From: Paenibacillus rhizovicinus
Lineage (GTDB): Bacteria > Bacillota > Bacilli > Paenibacillales > Paenibacillaceae
Assembly (NCBI RefSeq): GCF_010365285.1
Contig: NZ_CP048286.1
Coordinates: 2,804,501-2,868,500, forward strand
Direction: 5' to 3'
DNA length: 64,000 bases
Numbering within the stretch: the first letter of the stretch is position 1; every line of letters begins with the position of its first letter. Below are positions 15,528 through 24,843 of the stretch, piece after piece. The notes beneath the pieces are model-generated. The model did not search any database and was not told the DNA's origin. It was given only the letters and a program-made list of their open reading frames with translations. The translations under genes and the position numbers were made by a program.

Positions 15528-16253
15528 TTAATGCGTTGCCGATTCGGCCTCCATAACATACTTGTAGCCGACGCCCCACACGGTACGGATAAAATGCGGT
15601 TCCTTCGGATTCTTCTCCACCTTGCGGCGCAGGTTCACGATGTGCACGTCGATCGCACGGTCGGTAACGAAGGAATCAAAACCGCGAATCGCATTAATCA
15701 AATCCTCGCGGCTAAACACTTTACCGGGATGGGTCAAGAAGAGTTTCATGATTTCGAACTCCGAGAACGTCGTCTCGACGAAATTGCCCCGAACGAGCAG
15801 CAGCCTGCGCTCGGAATCCAGCTTGATCTCTTTCTCGGCTATCGCTTCAGCCGCCTCCATCGAGCGGCTCTCCGACACGGCGGTCTGCATCAAACGCGAT
15901 CTGCGGATAAGTGCTTCCACCCGGGCGCTGAGCTCATGCATGCTGAACGGCTTGCATAAGTAATCATCCGCTCCGGCGCGAAGTGCTTGTACCCGCTCGG
16001 AAACTTCCGACTTCATGGAGACGATCATAATCGGTACGGGGGATTGCTGACGCATCCGGATGCACAGTTCAATGCCATCCCAATCTGGAAGCATGAGATC
16101 CAGCAATACAAGATCCGGCTTAAACTGTTCCAGCAGCTTCAGCCCTAGCTCGCCGTTTTCCGCCTGTTTGATTTCGTATCCCTCGCCGGACATGTACATG
16201 GACAGCATGTCGCTCATCATCACGTCATCTTCGATAATCAAGAGTTTGTACAT
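15528..16253 (-). CDS. OmpR-family response regulator
   Basis: A 241-residue regulator. The receiver domain (1-120) has the acidic pair in IIEDD, the phosphoacceptor Asp in LVLLDLMLPDWDG and the conserved Lys in DDYLCKPFSMHEL. The winged-helix DNA-binding domain (about 140-235) has FSEFEIMKLFLTHPGKVFSR and the RRKVEKNP then VWGVGYKY wing. The start at 16253 (MYKLLIIEDD) follows GAGGTGAGG; longer frames are unlikely. It lies 128 bases downstream of the large hybrid kinase, its probable partner. Confidence 0.88.
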   Translation of the reverse strand: MYKLLIIEDDVMMSDMLSMYMSGEGYEIKQAENGELGLKLLEQFKPDLVLLDLMLPDWDGIELCIRMRQQSPVPIMIVSMKSEVSERVQALRAGADDYLCKPFSMHELSARVEALIRRSRLMQTAVSESRSMEAAEAIAEKEIKLDSERRLLLVRGNFVETTFSEFEIMKLFLTHPGKVFSREDLINAIRGFDSFVTDRAIDVHIVNLRRKVEKNPKEPHFIRTVWGVGYKYVMEAESATH

Positions 16254-16381
16254 GCAATGCCTCACCTCGTGAAGGAATTCGTCCATTTCGACAGCAAACG
16301 CGGAGCCGACTGCCTGGCACGTTTCATCTACTATAATATACAATAGGAAGATCGTCCCAACAATAGATTGTTAGAAAAATG

Positions 16382-19300
16382 TTAGGAAATATTGTCGAAA
16401 TCTGGCATAATAATTGTCAATTCTTCCAGTAGATTCTGCAGTACCGCGTTCGCTTCGGACGCGGCCGTTTCCAGCTCCGGCGCGGGCTGTCCATCCCCGG
16501 CAGCCTTCAGCTGCAGCTCCAGCCGATGTGCCGACGCAGACAATTCGTCAGCGGACAAATTACCGGCTACGCCTTTCAACGTATGCGCCATCCGACGGGC
16601 AGTGGCGTAATCGCCGGCATCCACGGTCTCGTACAGGCGCTCCTCGAACGTTCGGTAATCTTTCAGGAACAGCTTCAGCATATGCGTCAGTATATCCCGC
16701 TTGCCGTTCACCCGCTGCAACGCTTCCTGCAGACGCAGGCCCTCTATGCCGCGTTCAAGCCATTCCTCGCCCGCATCCGATACCGGCACGTAGACGGCGC
16801 TCAGCGAATCGCGCTCCTTCGGTTTGGCCTTCGCCGCATCTCCTGTTTTGCCCTTGGCAGGTTCAACGCGCAGCTCCTTGCCGTAGCGAAGCCATTTGGC
16901 GATGACTTGCATCAGCTTCGCAGGGTCGATCGGCTTCGTCAGCACGTCGTTCATCCCAAGCTGCATATAGCGGTCATGATCCTCTTGCATAATATTCGCC
17001 GTCAGCGCGACGATCGGCATGCGGTCGTATTTGGAATCCAGGCGAATGATGCGGGCCGCCTCGTCGCCGTCCATTTCCGGCATATGAATGTCCATCAGGA
17101 TCAGATCGTATCGTTTGGTCGTCAGTCTATCCAGCACTTCGTTCCCGGTTTCGGCGACATCGACTTTGCATCCCCATTCCCGAAGCTGTTCGACGGCCAC
17201 GAGCTGATTGATGTCATTGTCTTCGGCAAGCAAAATCGTTCCGGCCAGCGGCTCCGGCACGGATGCGGCGGCAGCCGTCTCCTCCATGCCTTCGGCGGGC
17301 CTCTCCGCCGTCCGATCGAACAACGTCAGCAGCGCCTGATACAAGCTGATGCGCGTGGTCGGCTTGACCAGGATGGCGTCCGGCCGATTCTCCTCCGGCA
17401 GTTTCAACAGCTCTTCACGGCCATAAGCCGTCGTCAGCGCGATCGTCTTGATGCCCGCCTCCTTGGCCGTTTCGTGCATGGCATGCCAGGTCTCCTCGGC
17501 ATACATGTCCGGCATTTCGAAATCTAGCAGCACCGCAAACGGCAGGACGCCTATTCCGGATCGGGCGAGCCGCTCGTGGGCAGACTTCCACGACCACAGC
17601 GGGATCGGCATGAGTCCGCTCTCCTCAAGCGCCGTGCAGAGCCGCTCGCTCAAGTACTGGTGATCCTCCACGACCCAGATCGAACAGTCCTTGCCAGCCT
17701 GAATGAAGAACCGGTCCATCAGCGGCGGCTCGGCGACGGCCAAATCGAGCGCGAAGGAAAACGTGCTGCCTTTGCCGATCTCGCTTCTCACCTGAATCGT
17801 GCCTCCCATCAGCTCCACCAGCCGCTTGACGATGACGAGGCCGAGGCCTGTCCCGCCGTATTTGCGGTTCGTCTGCGCGTTCGCCTGCACGAACGGTTTG
17901 AACAGCTTGCTGAGCTGATCCTCCGTCATGCCGATGCCGGTATCCTCCACGGTGAACGCAATGCGGGCATGGCTGCCCTCCGTCTCCCCGCCGCTCAGCA
18001 CTTCCAGTCGCAGCCGCACGAATCCGCGCTCCGTAAACTTGATGGCATTGATGCAAAGATTGAGCAGAATTTGCTCGATGCGCAGCCAATCGCCGATCAA
18101 CGATTCAGGCAGCATAAGCGGCGTCTCCGTAATGAATTGGAACTGCTCTTTGCCGCCGACGAAGACGCTCAGCATTTCGTTCAGCTTCTGAATGAGACTG
18201 TACGGATCGAACGGCATCTCGTTCAGCTCGATTCGGCCCGCTTCGGCTTTGGAGAAATCCAGAATATCGTTGATGATCGCGAGCAGCGCTTGAGACGAAT
18301 CCCGCGTTTTCTGCAAATAATCGAGCTGCAGCGGCATAAGCTCCGTCTTCTGCATGAGTCCCGTTAAGCCGATGATGCCGGCAAGCGGCGTCCGAATCTC
18401 ATGGCTGATCTGAGCCAGGAAATGGCTTTTGGCGACATTCGCGCTTTCCGCCTCCCGCTTGGCTTGCTCCAGCTCGAATTGCACGCGCTTCGCTTCGGAG
18501 ATATCCCTGGCGATGCAGGAGTAGAACGATTCCCCGGTATCGTCATCCCGGTGAAGCACGAGAATTTTGGAAACGGGGATAAATTCGCCTTGGAGCGAAC
18601 GGAGCAGCGCTTCATTCTCCCGGTAACCGACCGCACGCGCGTCCTCGATGCCTTCGAGCAGCTCTTCGATCGTACGCTTCGGCACATCTTCCACGCTCGT
18701 CGCGGAGTCGCGCATGCCAAGAAGCGTCTTCCCCGCTTCGTTAATGTAGAGCAGCTTGCCTTCCTCGTCAAACGTGGCAATCAAATCCTTGGCAGCGCCC
18801 AGTACTTTCAACTGCTGGCTGCGAATCTGCTCCGCCTGCTTCTGCTGCGTAATATCGCGCGCGATGCCCGCAACGCCAATGAAGCGTCCTTCCCGATCCA
18901 GCATGCCGTTCGAACTGTGAGCGACGGGGAACCGCGTACCGTCCTTCCGGATGTAGTTCCATTCCCTCTCGTACGTGAATTGCTCGGCGCGCAGCATCTC
19001 GAACACCGTAATATCCGCGGGAACCGGCCGGCCGTAAGTTCGGCTGAGACGAGCCGCTTCCATGGCAATGTCCATCGGGTCGATGAACAAGAGGCCCGTG
19101 GCATGCTGAATGACTTCCTCGGCTTTATAACCCAGCATCCGTTCGGCGGCTTTGCTGAAATACGTAACGCGATACTGGTTATCGAGCACGATAAACGCAA
19201 ATTGGTTTTGATTGATCATGGCGTCCATCTGGCCGAACATGCCACTTAGATGATGCTTCATCTGATTGACGGAATTCGACAGCTGCGACAGCTCGTCTCC

Positions 19301-20299
19301 GCCTTCGTCCACGATATTACTCACGTCGAATCGGCCGGCCGCAGCCGCTTCCGTCACGCTTAGAATGCGTTTAAGGCGTGAAATGATAGGATGCGAGAAC
19401 AGAATTAACAGAAGAGTGAGAATGGCTTCAGCGAGGGCGATCGTTAGGATGGAGCGCCATTTGATTTCCGATAGCGGCGCTTCGATTTCATGCAGCGGCA
19501 CGTCCAAGGCCATATACCATGTCGTTCGTTCGACTTTGGCATAGAAGAGGAAGGAATCGCCGGATTTCCCGCTTAGCTTGGCAGAGCCGTTCAGCATCGA
19601 CAACATCTGCTTCGCCGCCGGTTGAAACGGCAAATCCGGGGATGCGATCGAATGCGGCGCGTTCAGCAAATCGCTGTCCGACGGCGCCTCGATGATCGTC
19701 CCTTCGTTGTTGTACATAAACGTCTCATCGGCTCGGCCGACGCGAACGTGGAGCTGCTCGTTGTAAAGCCGGTCCGCGGACATGGCGGCGTCCACCACGC
19801 CGACGATCTCGTTGCCGCTGCCGTAGACGGGAACCTGAATCACGAACATCCTCGTGCCGCTCTGCCCGCGGACGAAGGGATCCGTGACCATGACCTTGCC
19901 TTGCATGACGGCAGAGAACGAAGGTTCGGCGGAAATGTCGACGATATCCCCGTCGTCCAGTACGAGGCGTCCCGCAGGATCCGCAAATCCGAGCGTCTTG
20001 AAGGGAGAACCGGAGCGTCCGATTTCGTTACGGAAATACTGAAGCCGAACCGTGTCGGAACCGAACCGTACCTGGTCGGTGCGGCTCATGACCTCCGCCT
20101 CCGCAAGACGGGTATCGACCCATGACGAGAGATTGTCCGCCGCGTTCTGTACTTGCGTGCCGGCCTTGTCGACCAGCGCTTCCACGATCGTATGCTTGGC
20201 CGCCGAATAATTGCCGTAACCGACAATGGACAGCACGCCTGCGGTAAGAGAGAGAATAAGAACCAATACTTTTGTCCGAAGTGACCATTGTCCCAACAC
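16382..20299 (-). CDS. Hybrid sensor histidine kinase/response regulator with Cache, PAS, REC and HPt domains
   Basis: A 1305-residue multidomain kinase in the membrane. In order: TM1 (about 9-28), an extracellular Cache-type sensor (about 35-280), TM2 (about 283-308), HAMP, two PAS domains (about 360-610), HisKA ([15 protein letters not shown]), HATPase_c ([15 protein letters not shown]), a first receiver with LLDFEMPD but a weak acidic pocket, a second full receiver ([28 protein letters not shown]) and a C-terminal HPt with the histidine in [14 protein letters not shown]. The layout indicates an internal His-Asp-His phosphorelay that can hand phosphate to the adjacent OmpR regulator. The start is GTG at 20299 or the next TTG, behind AGGAGG. 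The signal is unknown. Confidence 0.9.
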   Translation of the reverse strand: MLGQWSLRTKVLVLILSLTAGVLSIVGYGNYSAAKHTIVEALVDKAGTQVQNAADNLSSWVDTRLAEAEVMSRTDQVRFGSDTVRLQYFRNEIGRSGSPFKTLGFADPAGRLVLDDGDIVDISAEPSFSAVMQGKVMVTDPFVRGQSGTRMFVIQVPVYGSGNEIVGVVDAAMSADRLYNEQLHVRVGRADETFMYNNEGTIIEAPSDSDLLNAPHSIASPDLPFQPAAKQMLSMLNGSAKLSGKSGDSFLFYAKVERTTWYMALDVPLHEIEAPLSEIKWRSILTIALAEAILTLLLILFSHPIISRLKRILSVTEAAAAGRFDVSNIVDEGGDELSQLSNSVNQMKHHLSGMFGQMDAMINQNQFAFIVLDNQYRVTYFSKAAERMLGYKAEEVIQHATGLLFIDPMDIAMEAARLSRTYGRPVPADITVFEMLRAEQFTYEREWNYIRKDGTRFPVAHSSNGMLDREGRFIGVAGIARDITQQKQAEQIRSQQLKVLGAAKDLIATFDEEGKLLYINEAGKTLLGMRDSATSVEDVPKRTIEELLEGIEDARAVGYRENEALLRSLQGEFIPVSKILVLHRDDDTGESFYSCIARDISEAKRVQFELEQAKREAESANVAKSHFLAQISHEIRTPLAGIIGLTGLMQKTELMPLQLDYLQKTRDSSQALLAIINDILDFSKAEAGRIELNEMPFDPYSLIQKLNEMLSVFVGGKEQFQFITETPLMLPESLIGDWLRIEQILLNLCINAIKFTERGFVRLRLEVLSGGETEGSHARIAFTVEDTGIGMTEDQLSKLFKPFVQANAQTNRKYGGTGLGLVIVKRLVELMGGTIQVRSEIGKGSTFSFALDLAVAEPPLMDRFFIQAGKDCSIWVVEDHQYLSERLCTALEESGLMPIPLWSWKSAHERLARSGIGVLPFAVLLDFEMPDMYAEETWHAMHETAKEAGIKTIALTTAYGREELLKLPEENRPDAILVKPTTRISLYQALLTLFDRTAERPAEGMEETAAAASVPEPLAGTILLAEDNDINQLVAVEQLREWGCKVDVAETGNEVLDRLTTKRYDLILMDIHMPEMDGDEAARIIRLDSKYDRMPIVALTANIMQEDHDRYMQLGMNDVLTKPIDPAKLMQVIAKWLRYGKELRVEPAKGKTGDAAKAKPKERDSLSAVYVPVSDAGEEWLERGIEGLRLQEALQRVNGKRDILTHMLKLFLKDYRTFEERLYETVDAGDYATARRMAHTLKGVAGNLSADELSASAHRLELQLKAAGDGQPAPELETAASEANAVLQNLLEELTIIMPDFDNIS

Positions 20300-20368
20300 G
20301 AAATCCTCCTGCGCTCATAGGTCGTAATACCTCATTATAACTTGGGAGGAAACGGCTTCATAGGTAAT

Positions 20369-20623
20369 TTATCGGGGCACGTTCATGTCCTGCAGATTCG
20401 TTCGGAGCTGATGCAGGCGTTGTATGTAATAGTGCTTCGCGCAATAACCTTTGCTGACGGAGCGCTTGCTGCAATTAATCCATTTGCAGGCGGTCGGCTC
20501 GGCGGCTTGGCGAACTTTAATGACCTCGGGGTCTCCGTGCCTCAGCCAGCGCTGGTGATGCATGGAACACATCTTCTTCGCTTTAATAGGTTTATCGCAT
20601 GCGTGGACTTTACAATTATTCAT
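20369..20623 (-). CDS. Small Cys/His-rich zinc-finger-like protein
   Basis: An 84-residue basic protein with two halves of similar pattern. The first is C4-x4-C9-x8-C18-x3-H (NNCKVHACDKPIKAKKMCSM, then HHQRWLRHGDP). The second is C-x4-C-x8-C-x2-H (ACKWINCSKRSVSKGYCAKH). Such duplicated CxxxxC...CxxH knuckles followed by RHGDP occur in small proteins and in HNH-type phage proteins, where they bind zinc. The start has GAGAGGAAG upstream. No nuclease residues are visible, so a nucleic-acid-binding role is only a suggestion. Confidence 0.65.
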   Translation of the reverse strand: MNNCKVHACDKPIKAKKMCSMHHQRWLRHGDPEVIKVRQAAEPTACKWINCSKRSVSKGYCAKHYYIQRLHQLRTNLQDMNVPR

Positions 20624-21070
20624 CTAAATTCTTCCTCTCGATGTCAGGATCTCATGATGCATTTTGTCTTATTATGAGGGATTACGAAAGGTTTGAAAAG
20701 ACCTTCAAAGCCGCAATTTCACTATAAATTTCGGTACTCGTCGAATGAAAAGGACTGCATTTGCACATCGATAAATATTTAAATTTGCATGTCAATTTAT
20801 TGCAAGTGCCCGCCCGGGGTTTAACGAAATGTCATCGCTTTACGAAGGCTATTCACGCTCCGCTATTGAAACGCTTTCGGGTTTCGGCACCATTCCTGCC
20901 TCTTAAAAAATAGTCCCAGTTGAAAAGTAGAATCGCCACTCTTATACTGTTGTATAATCAGTTAACAAGAAAGGGCTTTCGCCGTCTTCAAGCGGTGGGC
21001 CATGTTTTGCAGCGTATCGCGACAACGGATACGTTCTAGTCATTAAGAAATAGATTGCGAGGGATGCCGC
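20624..21070. other. Intergenic region, no gene seen
   Basis: This AT-richer 447-base gap between divergent genes contains the promoter at 20920-20948. About 120 bases of untranslated leader before the PAS-HTH gene contain short potential hairpins (for example GAAAGGGCTTTC). No credible gene was found on either strand. Confidence 0.6.
20920..20948 (+). promoter_or_regulatory. SigA-type promoter of the PAS-HTH gene
   Basis: TTGAAA, a 17-base spacer and TATACT form a near-consensus vegetative promoter 122 bases upstream of the GTG. A second TATAAT at 20953 lacks a matching -35. Confidence 0.65.
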
Positions 21071-21967
21071 GTGATGCTTTCTACCGTTGTTTTTCAGAAT
21101 CTCAAAACGCCGCTCGCCGTCGTCGTTGTCGACCATGACGACGATTGCCACTTTAATGTCGCGAACAAAGCTTTCTCCCGTCTGGTCGGCTGCTCCGGAG
21201 ATGTGCTGGAAGGTCTGCCGCCGGAACGCTTATTCTCGGAATGGGACCGAAGCAGGATGCTCTCGCTCGCTCAGCACGAAACCTGCCTGCTGCAGCATTT
21301 GGCCGGCGATGACCCGCTCCGTCTGCTATTGACCTGCGAGGCCCTCACCGAAACAGAGCAGAACGCCTTCCTGCTGACTGCCGAAGACATCAGCGCCAAA
21401 TCCTGGATAGACGGCATGCGGGAATCTCAAAAGGTGCTCCTGGGCGGCATTCTTAACGACAAGTTCATTGTCGAACGTTTCTTCAAGTACTACCCGACGC
21501 CTGTTTTCGACAATCATCGGTTTCCCGAAAGCGAACTTCTGAACGAATACTTGGATGACGATGAACGAGAGCGTCTGCTCACCGTGCTCAAACAGACCGC
21601 CCAGCAGCGCCAAAAGCATCATATCGTTGTCCGGACCAAGGAATTTACCGATTCCGCGCAGTTGGACCTGCACATCGCGTATCATCCGTTCTATCACATG
21701 GACGGGGGACTGAAGAACATCGCTTTCATCGTATCGGACATTCGATCCATTGCCCCGGATGCATCCGATACCGTCGACTCATCCGTCACGTTGAAAGTAC
21801 TCATGGCCCGCAATTATATGTCCGCCCAGCAGTTGTCCGCCGTAACCGGAATCTCCATGCAAACCATTTCCAAGCTGCGCAATGGGAAAATCAACAAGCC
21901 CCAGCGTCAGACGGCGCTGCTCATCGCGCAAGCGTTAAAAGTTTCGCCGCAGGTTATTTGGCCATAA
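21071..21967 (+). CDS. PAS-domain regulator with C-terminal Cro/CI-type HTH
   Basis: A 298-residue soluble protein. The N-terminal half is PAS-like (TPLAVVVVDHDDDCHFNVAN then KAFSRLVGCSGD, about 13-110). The middle part (about 120-235) resembles a second sensor fold. The last 55 residues are a helix-turn-helix of the XRE type (NYMSAQQLSAVTGISMQTIS, then KLRNGKINKPQRQTALLIAQAL). It probably binds DNA in response to a small ligand or redox cue, but target and ligand are not evident. GTG at 21071 or ATG at 21074 may start translation, with GAGGGA upstream. It has its own promoter and is divergent from the zinc-finger-like gene. Confidence 0.75.
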   Translation: MMLSTVVFQNLKTPLAVVVVDHDDDCHFNVANKAFSRLVGCSGDVLEGLPPERLFSEWDRSRMLSLAQHETCLLQHLAGDDPLRLLLTCEALTETEQNAFLLTAEDISAKSWIDGMRESQKVLLGGILNDKFIVERFFKYYPTPVFDNHRFPESELLNEYLDDDERERLLTVLKQTAQQRQKHHIVVRTKEFTDSAQLDLHIAYHPFYHMDGGLKNIAFIVSDIRSIAPDASDTVDSSVTLKVLMARNYMSAQQLSAVTGISMQTISKLRNGKINKPQRQTALLIAQALKVSPQVIWP

Positions 21968-22056
21968 AAAACGAGGTTAAGCGTCGAACACGCAAAACCG
22001 CGCCATTTTGCGCCTTTATAGTTTAGTGCGTTAAAGCGTTTATCGGTAAACGGAAT

Positions 22057-22180
22057 GTAGCGTTACAGCGTTGCTCGGTCTTCGGGTCTAAGCGTCACAG
22101 CGTTGCCTAATTTGCGAGGCCAAGCGTTACAGTGCCGCTTGATTTGCGGACTAAGCATTACAGCGCTGCGAGGGGCATGC
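22057..22180. repeat. Degenerate ~32-bp intergenic repeats
   Basis: Four imperfect copies of AAGCGTTACAGCG-TTGC, with spacer text such as CTAATTTGCGAGG, begin near 22057, 22089, 22121 and 22153. The last copy forms the left arm of the 50-bp palindrome. No coding frame is convincing. Confidence 0.65.
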
Positions 22181-22202
22181 CCCTCGCAGCGCTGTAATGC
22201 TT
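22153..22202. repeat. Perfect 50-bp palindrome
   Basis: The left half AAGCATTACAGCGCTGCGAG-GGGCA is exactly complementary to the right half up to TGTAATGCTT, centred between 22177 and 22178, with no unpaired loop base. It can form a 25-bp cruciform or hairpin at the 3' side of two converging genes. It lacks a U-run in either direction. Confidence 0.9.
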
Positions 22203-22269
22203 GACTATGAAGTTCAGGCGCGTTCCTGCAGCGCTGTAATGCTTGACTATGAAGTTCAGGCGCGTTCCT
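22186..22269. repeat. 42-bp tandem duplication overlapping a gene end
   Basis: Two identical 42-base copies (22186-22227 and 22228-22269) start GCAGCGCTGTAATGC and end GGCGCGTTCCT. The second copy contains the last four codons and stop of the HD-GYP gene, so the first is a duplicated gene tail. Both copies share the palindrome's right-arm sequence. Confidence 0.9.
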
Positions 22270-23713
22270 GCATCGCTTGATGCACGAGCCGCAGCGTCCT
22301 GCTGCTTGCGGCGATTTCGCCGATAAAGCCGGCGTCCACGGATGCCAAGTGCTGCCACGCTTTGACGCAGGTCGGACAGAAATGGACACCGCTGCCTGCC
22401 ACGATGATGGCCATCGCTTCTTCGTGCGACATCGCCTGCCGATAGGATCGTGACGAGGTCAGCGCATCGTAAACGTCCGCGACGGCCGTAATGCGCGCGA
22501 GCAGAGGGATGTCGTCTCCGCGCAGCCGGTCGGGATAACCCGTGCCGTCCCACTTCTCATGATGAGACCGAATAACAGCAAGCTCATCGCCAAGAAATCC
22601 GAGCTGTTTGCACATGTCGTACCCCGAAACGGGATGCTGCTCGATGACGCGGCGCTCTTCCTGCGTCAGCTTGCCGGCTTTATTCAGAATCGCATCCGGT
22701 ACCCTCAGCTTGCCGACGTCATGGACGACACCGCCCTGGGCGATGGCGCGAAGCTTGTCCTTGGAAAGTTCCATCTCCTCGCCGAGCCGGAGCGCGTAGA
22801 GCGCCACGCGATTGTTATGCCCCGCGGTGTAGGCATCCCTGGCTTCCGTCGCCATAATGAGGGCTTTCACGCTAGGTGTCTTGCAGGCCTCCAGCCAGGC
22901 GCGAGGATCGGATTGGAACAGCACGCGCAGCGACGAGCTGAACGAGCCTTGGGAGAAGTACTGCCGAAGCAAGCCGGCGACCATCACCAGTATGGAGCCC
23001 AGCAGCAGCAGATGGTATATCCACCAGCTCAGCTGCCACGTCTTGCCTTCGACGATGATATACTGCGCGGCGATAATCAAGCTTACGCTGTATACGATCG
23101 CTTTCTGCAGCGGAAATCCCGCGGACAGATAAGAACGCCAGTATCGGTAGAAGGTCCATGCGCAGGCAGCCAATGTTATGCCGGCCGCCAGCCATTTGTT
23201 CGGATTGGTCGCCAGCGGGATATCGCCTATCATGTCCGGAACCAGCATCGTAAGCATCCCGAGCAGCAGCAGCGTCATCAGCCATACGGGGAGAAGCCAC
23301 TGCCGCCTTCTGGCGATCTGCCGAACAAGCCAATGATCCGTCGATAAGGACGATAACGCGAGCCATAAGGCAGCCAGCAATACGCTGAGCTGGGCGAACA
23401 TCGCGGGCAAATCGCCGTAATGGGTCACAAACCCCGGCGTCGTCAGCCCATGAAGGAGAAAAACGCCAGCCAGCGACAAGTACGCCAGCGACAGGAAACC
23501 GACCTTTATGTTGCGAAGCCGCTGTCCTGCTATGCCGACGGCAACCGCAACCAGCGTGGCCAGCGCCGCCACGATCGTAACGATTATGAAATGGCCATGC
23601 GGCATTTTCATCGTCATGTCAGCTTCTTGATGCGAACGAAACCATTCAAATAATACGATCGGAAGAATAGCGGCCAATAACGGTCCGATAACGGCTCTGC
23701 GACGTCCCTGCAT
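22256..23713 (-). CDS. Membrane HD-GYP-type phosphodiesterase
   Basis: A 485-residue protein. About eight membrane helices (residues 8-270) precede an HD-GYP domain (about 290-460). The metal-binding HD pair is in GGVVHDVGKLRVP, further histidines are in QHP and RSHHEKWDGTGYP (the GYP motif), and VADVYDALTSSRSYR is the usual D-x3-D segment. Such domains hydrolyse cyclic di-GMP or related dinucleotides. The C-terminus adds a short HFCPTCVKAW segment with CxxC. The gene lies 40 bases downstream of the multicopper oxidase on the same strand, with GAGAGGG before the ATG. The signal sensed by the membrane part is unknown. Confidence 0.85.
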   Translation of the reverse strand: MQGRRRAVIGPLLAAILPIVLFEWFRSHQEADMTMKMPHGHFIIVTIVAALATLVAVAVGIAGQRLRNIKVGFLSLAYLSLAGVFLLHGLTTPGFVTHYGDLPAMFAQLSVLLAALWLALSSLSTDHWLVRQIARRRQWLLPVWLMTLLLLGMLTMLVPDMIGDIPLATNPNKWLAAGITLAACAWTFYRYWRSYLSAGFPLQKAIVYSVSLIIAAQYIIVEGKTWQLSWWIYHLLLLGSILVMVAGLLRQYFSQGSFSSSLRVLFQSDPRAWLEACKTPSVKALIMATEARDAYTAGHNNRVALYALRLGEEMELSKDKLRAIAQGGVVHDVGKLRVPDAILNKAGKLTQEERRVIEQHPVSGYDMCKQLGFLGDELAVIRSHHEKWDGTGYPDRLRGDDIPLLARITAVADVYDALTSSRSYRQAMSHEEAMAIIVAGSGVHFCPTCVKAWQHLASVDAGFIGEIAASSRTLRLVHQAMQERA

Positions 23714-23753
23714 AAGTTAAAATCCCTCTCCTTCATCCTCGGTTATCCTGCGC

Positions 23754-24641
23754 CTAGCCGACTTGAATTGTCGTAAACATGCCCCCTGTCGGCAACGTGA
23801 AGTTGTTCGCATTATGATGGGGGATATGGCAGTGAAAGGGCCAGTTTCCCGGATTCCACGCCAGAAACCGCACGTCACGCGTTTCGCCCGGAGACACGAG
23901 CACCGTGCTTCGGCGAAGCTGATTCCACGGCGGAATCTCGTTGCCGTCGCATGCGGTTTCGAGCATCTGCACGCCGTGCAGATGCATGGGATGCCCTTGC
24001 ATACCAAGATTCGCCATTCGAATCCGCAACACCTCCCCGCGCCTCGCTTGAAGCGGTGACGTATTCGGGAAGCAGCGCCCGTTCATGGTGAAAAAATTGA
24101 AGCCGTCCGACAACGGATCGATCGCGTACGTGCCCGGTCCCAGCTTGCCTTTCGGCAGGCCGGTCACCGCAAACTCCTGCAGCATATAAGCAAAATCCCG
24201 CGAAATCCCCCGTTCGTAACGGTCCCAAATAATGAACAGTCCGCCCATTCCCATCATCTCTTGGCGGATCGTTTCATGATGGCTGTGATACATATGGGTG
24301 CCTGGTTGATTGACGATACGGAATTCGTAATCGACGTAGTAACCCGGCCGAATGAGCGGAGTCGGCTCGATGTCCGGAACGCCGTCCATCGTATTCGGCA
24401 CGTCAAGGCCATGCCAGTGCACGCAGGTCGCCTCCGGCAGCAGGTTGGTGACGCGAATTCGCACCTGGTCTCCGGGCTCCACGACGATGGTCGGTCCCGG
24501 AATCGAACCGTTGTATCCGTACCCTTGCATGAATAAGCCCGGGAGCAATTCCTGCTGCACGGGCTGGGCAATCAATTCGAAGCATTTCACGCCGTTATGA
24601 AGCGTACAAGGCAAAAGCGACACATCCGGAGATTCCACCAT
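23754..24641 (-). CDS. Two-domain multicopper oxidase
   Basis: A 295-residue cupredoxin-repeat protein. Copper motifs are complete: HWHG (H75, H77) and HMYHSHH (about 116-122) in domain 1, and HPMHLHG (217-222) and HCHIPHH (270-276) in domain 2, where C271 would hold the type-1 copper. This is the layout of small laccase-like two-domain oxidases and copper nitrite-reductase relatives, which act as trimers. The substrate could be a phenol, a metal ion or nitrite; the trinuclear HxH motifs favour an oxidase. No signal peptide is visible, so it may be cytoplasmic or spore-associated. GGGAGGGATGGCGGA precedes the ATG. Confidence 0.85.
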   Translation of the reverse strand: MVESPDVSLLPCTLHNGVKCFELIAQPVQQELLPGLFMQGYGYNGSIPGPTIVVEPGDQVRIRVTNLLPEATCVHWHGLDVPNTMDGVPDIEPTPLIRPGYYVDYEFRIVNQPGTHMYHSHHETIRQEMMGMGGLFIIWDRYERGISRDFAYMLQEFAVTGLPKGKLGPGTYAIDPLSDGFNFFTMNGRCFPNTSPLQARRGEVLRIRMANLGMQGHPMHLHGVQMLETACDGNEIPPWNQLRRSTVLVSPGETRDVRFLAWNPGNWPFHCHIPHHNANNFTLPTGGMFTTIQVG

Positions 24642-24793
24642 TCCGCCATCCCTCCCATGTCATAACCAACGAAGTTTATGCGGGGCGGACGCGGAACATG
24701 AGCTTTTAACGAAATATAGACCTCTATTCAGAATATCGGATTATGAAGGAGTAAAATGTAGTCGTTACAAGCGAAATGGACGCATACTCGAAT

Positions 24794-24836
24794 AAAAAAA
24801 GGACTTCGCCCACCGGATCGGTGAAACAAAGTCCTC
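24794..24836 (-). terminator. Terminator of the PadR-DUF1700-DUF4097 operon
   Basis: On the minus strand AGGACTT...CACCG-ATC-CGGTG...AAGTCCT is followed by seven T, directly after the last gene. Confidence 0.85.
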
Positions 24837-24843
24837 TTGCGCA

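Noticed and set aside
16526-17527. Plus-strand ORF opposite the hybrid kinase
   Set aside because: It is antisense to clear receiver and HPt domains, with no recognisable family and no ribosome binding site.
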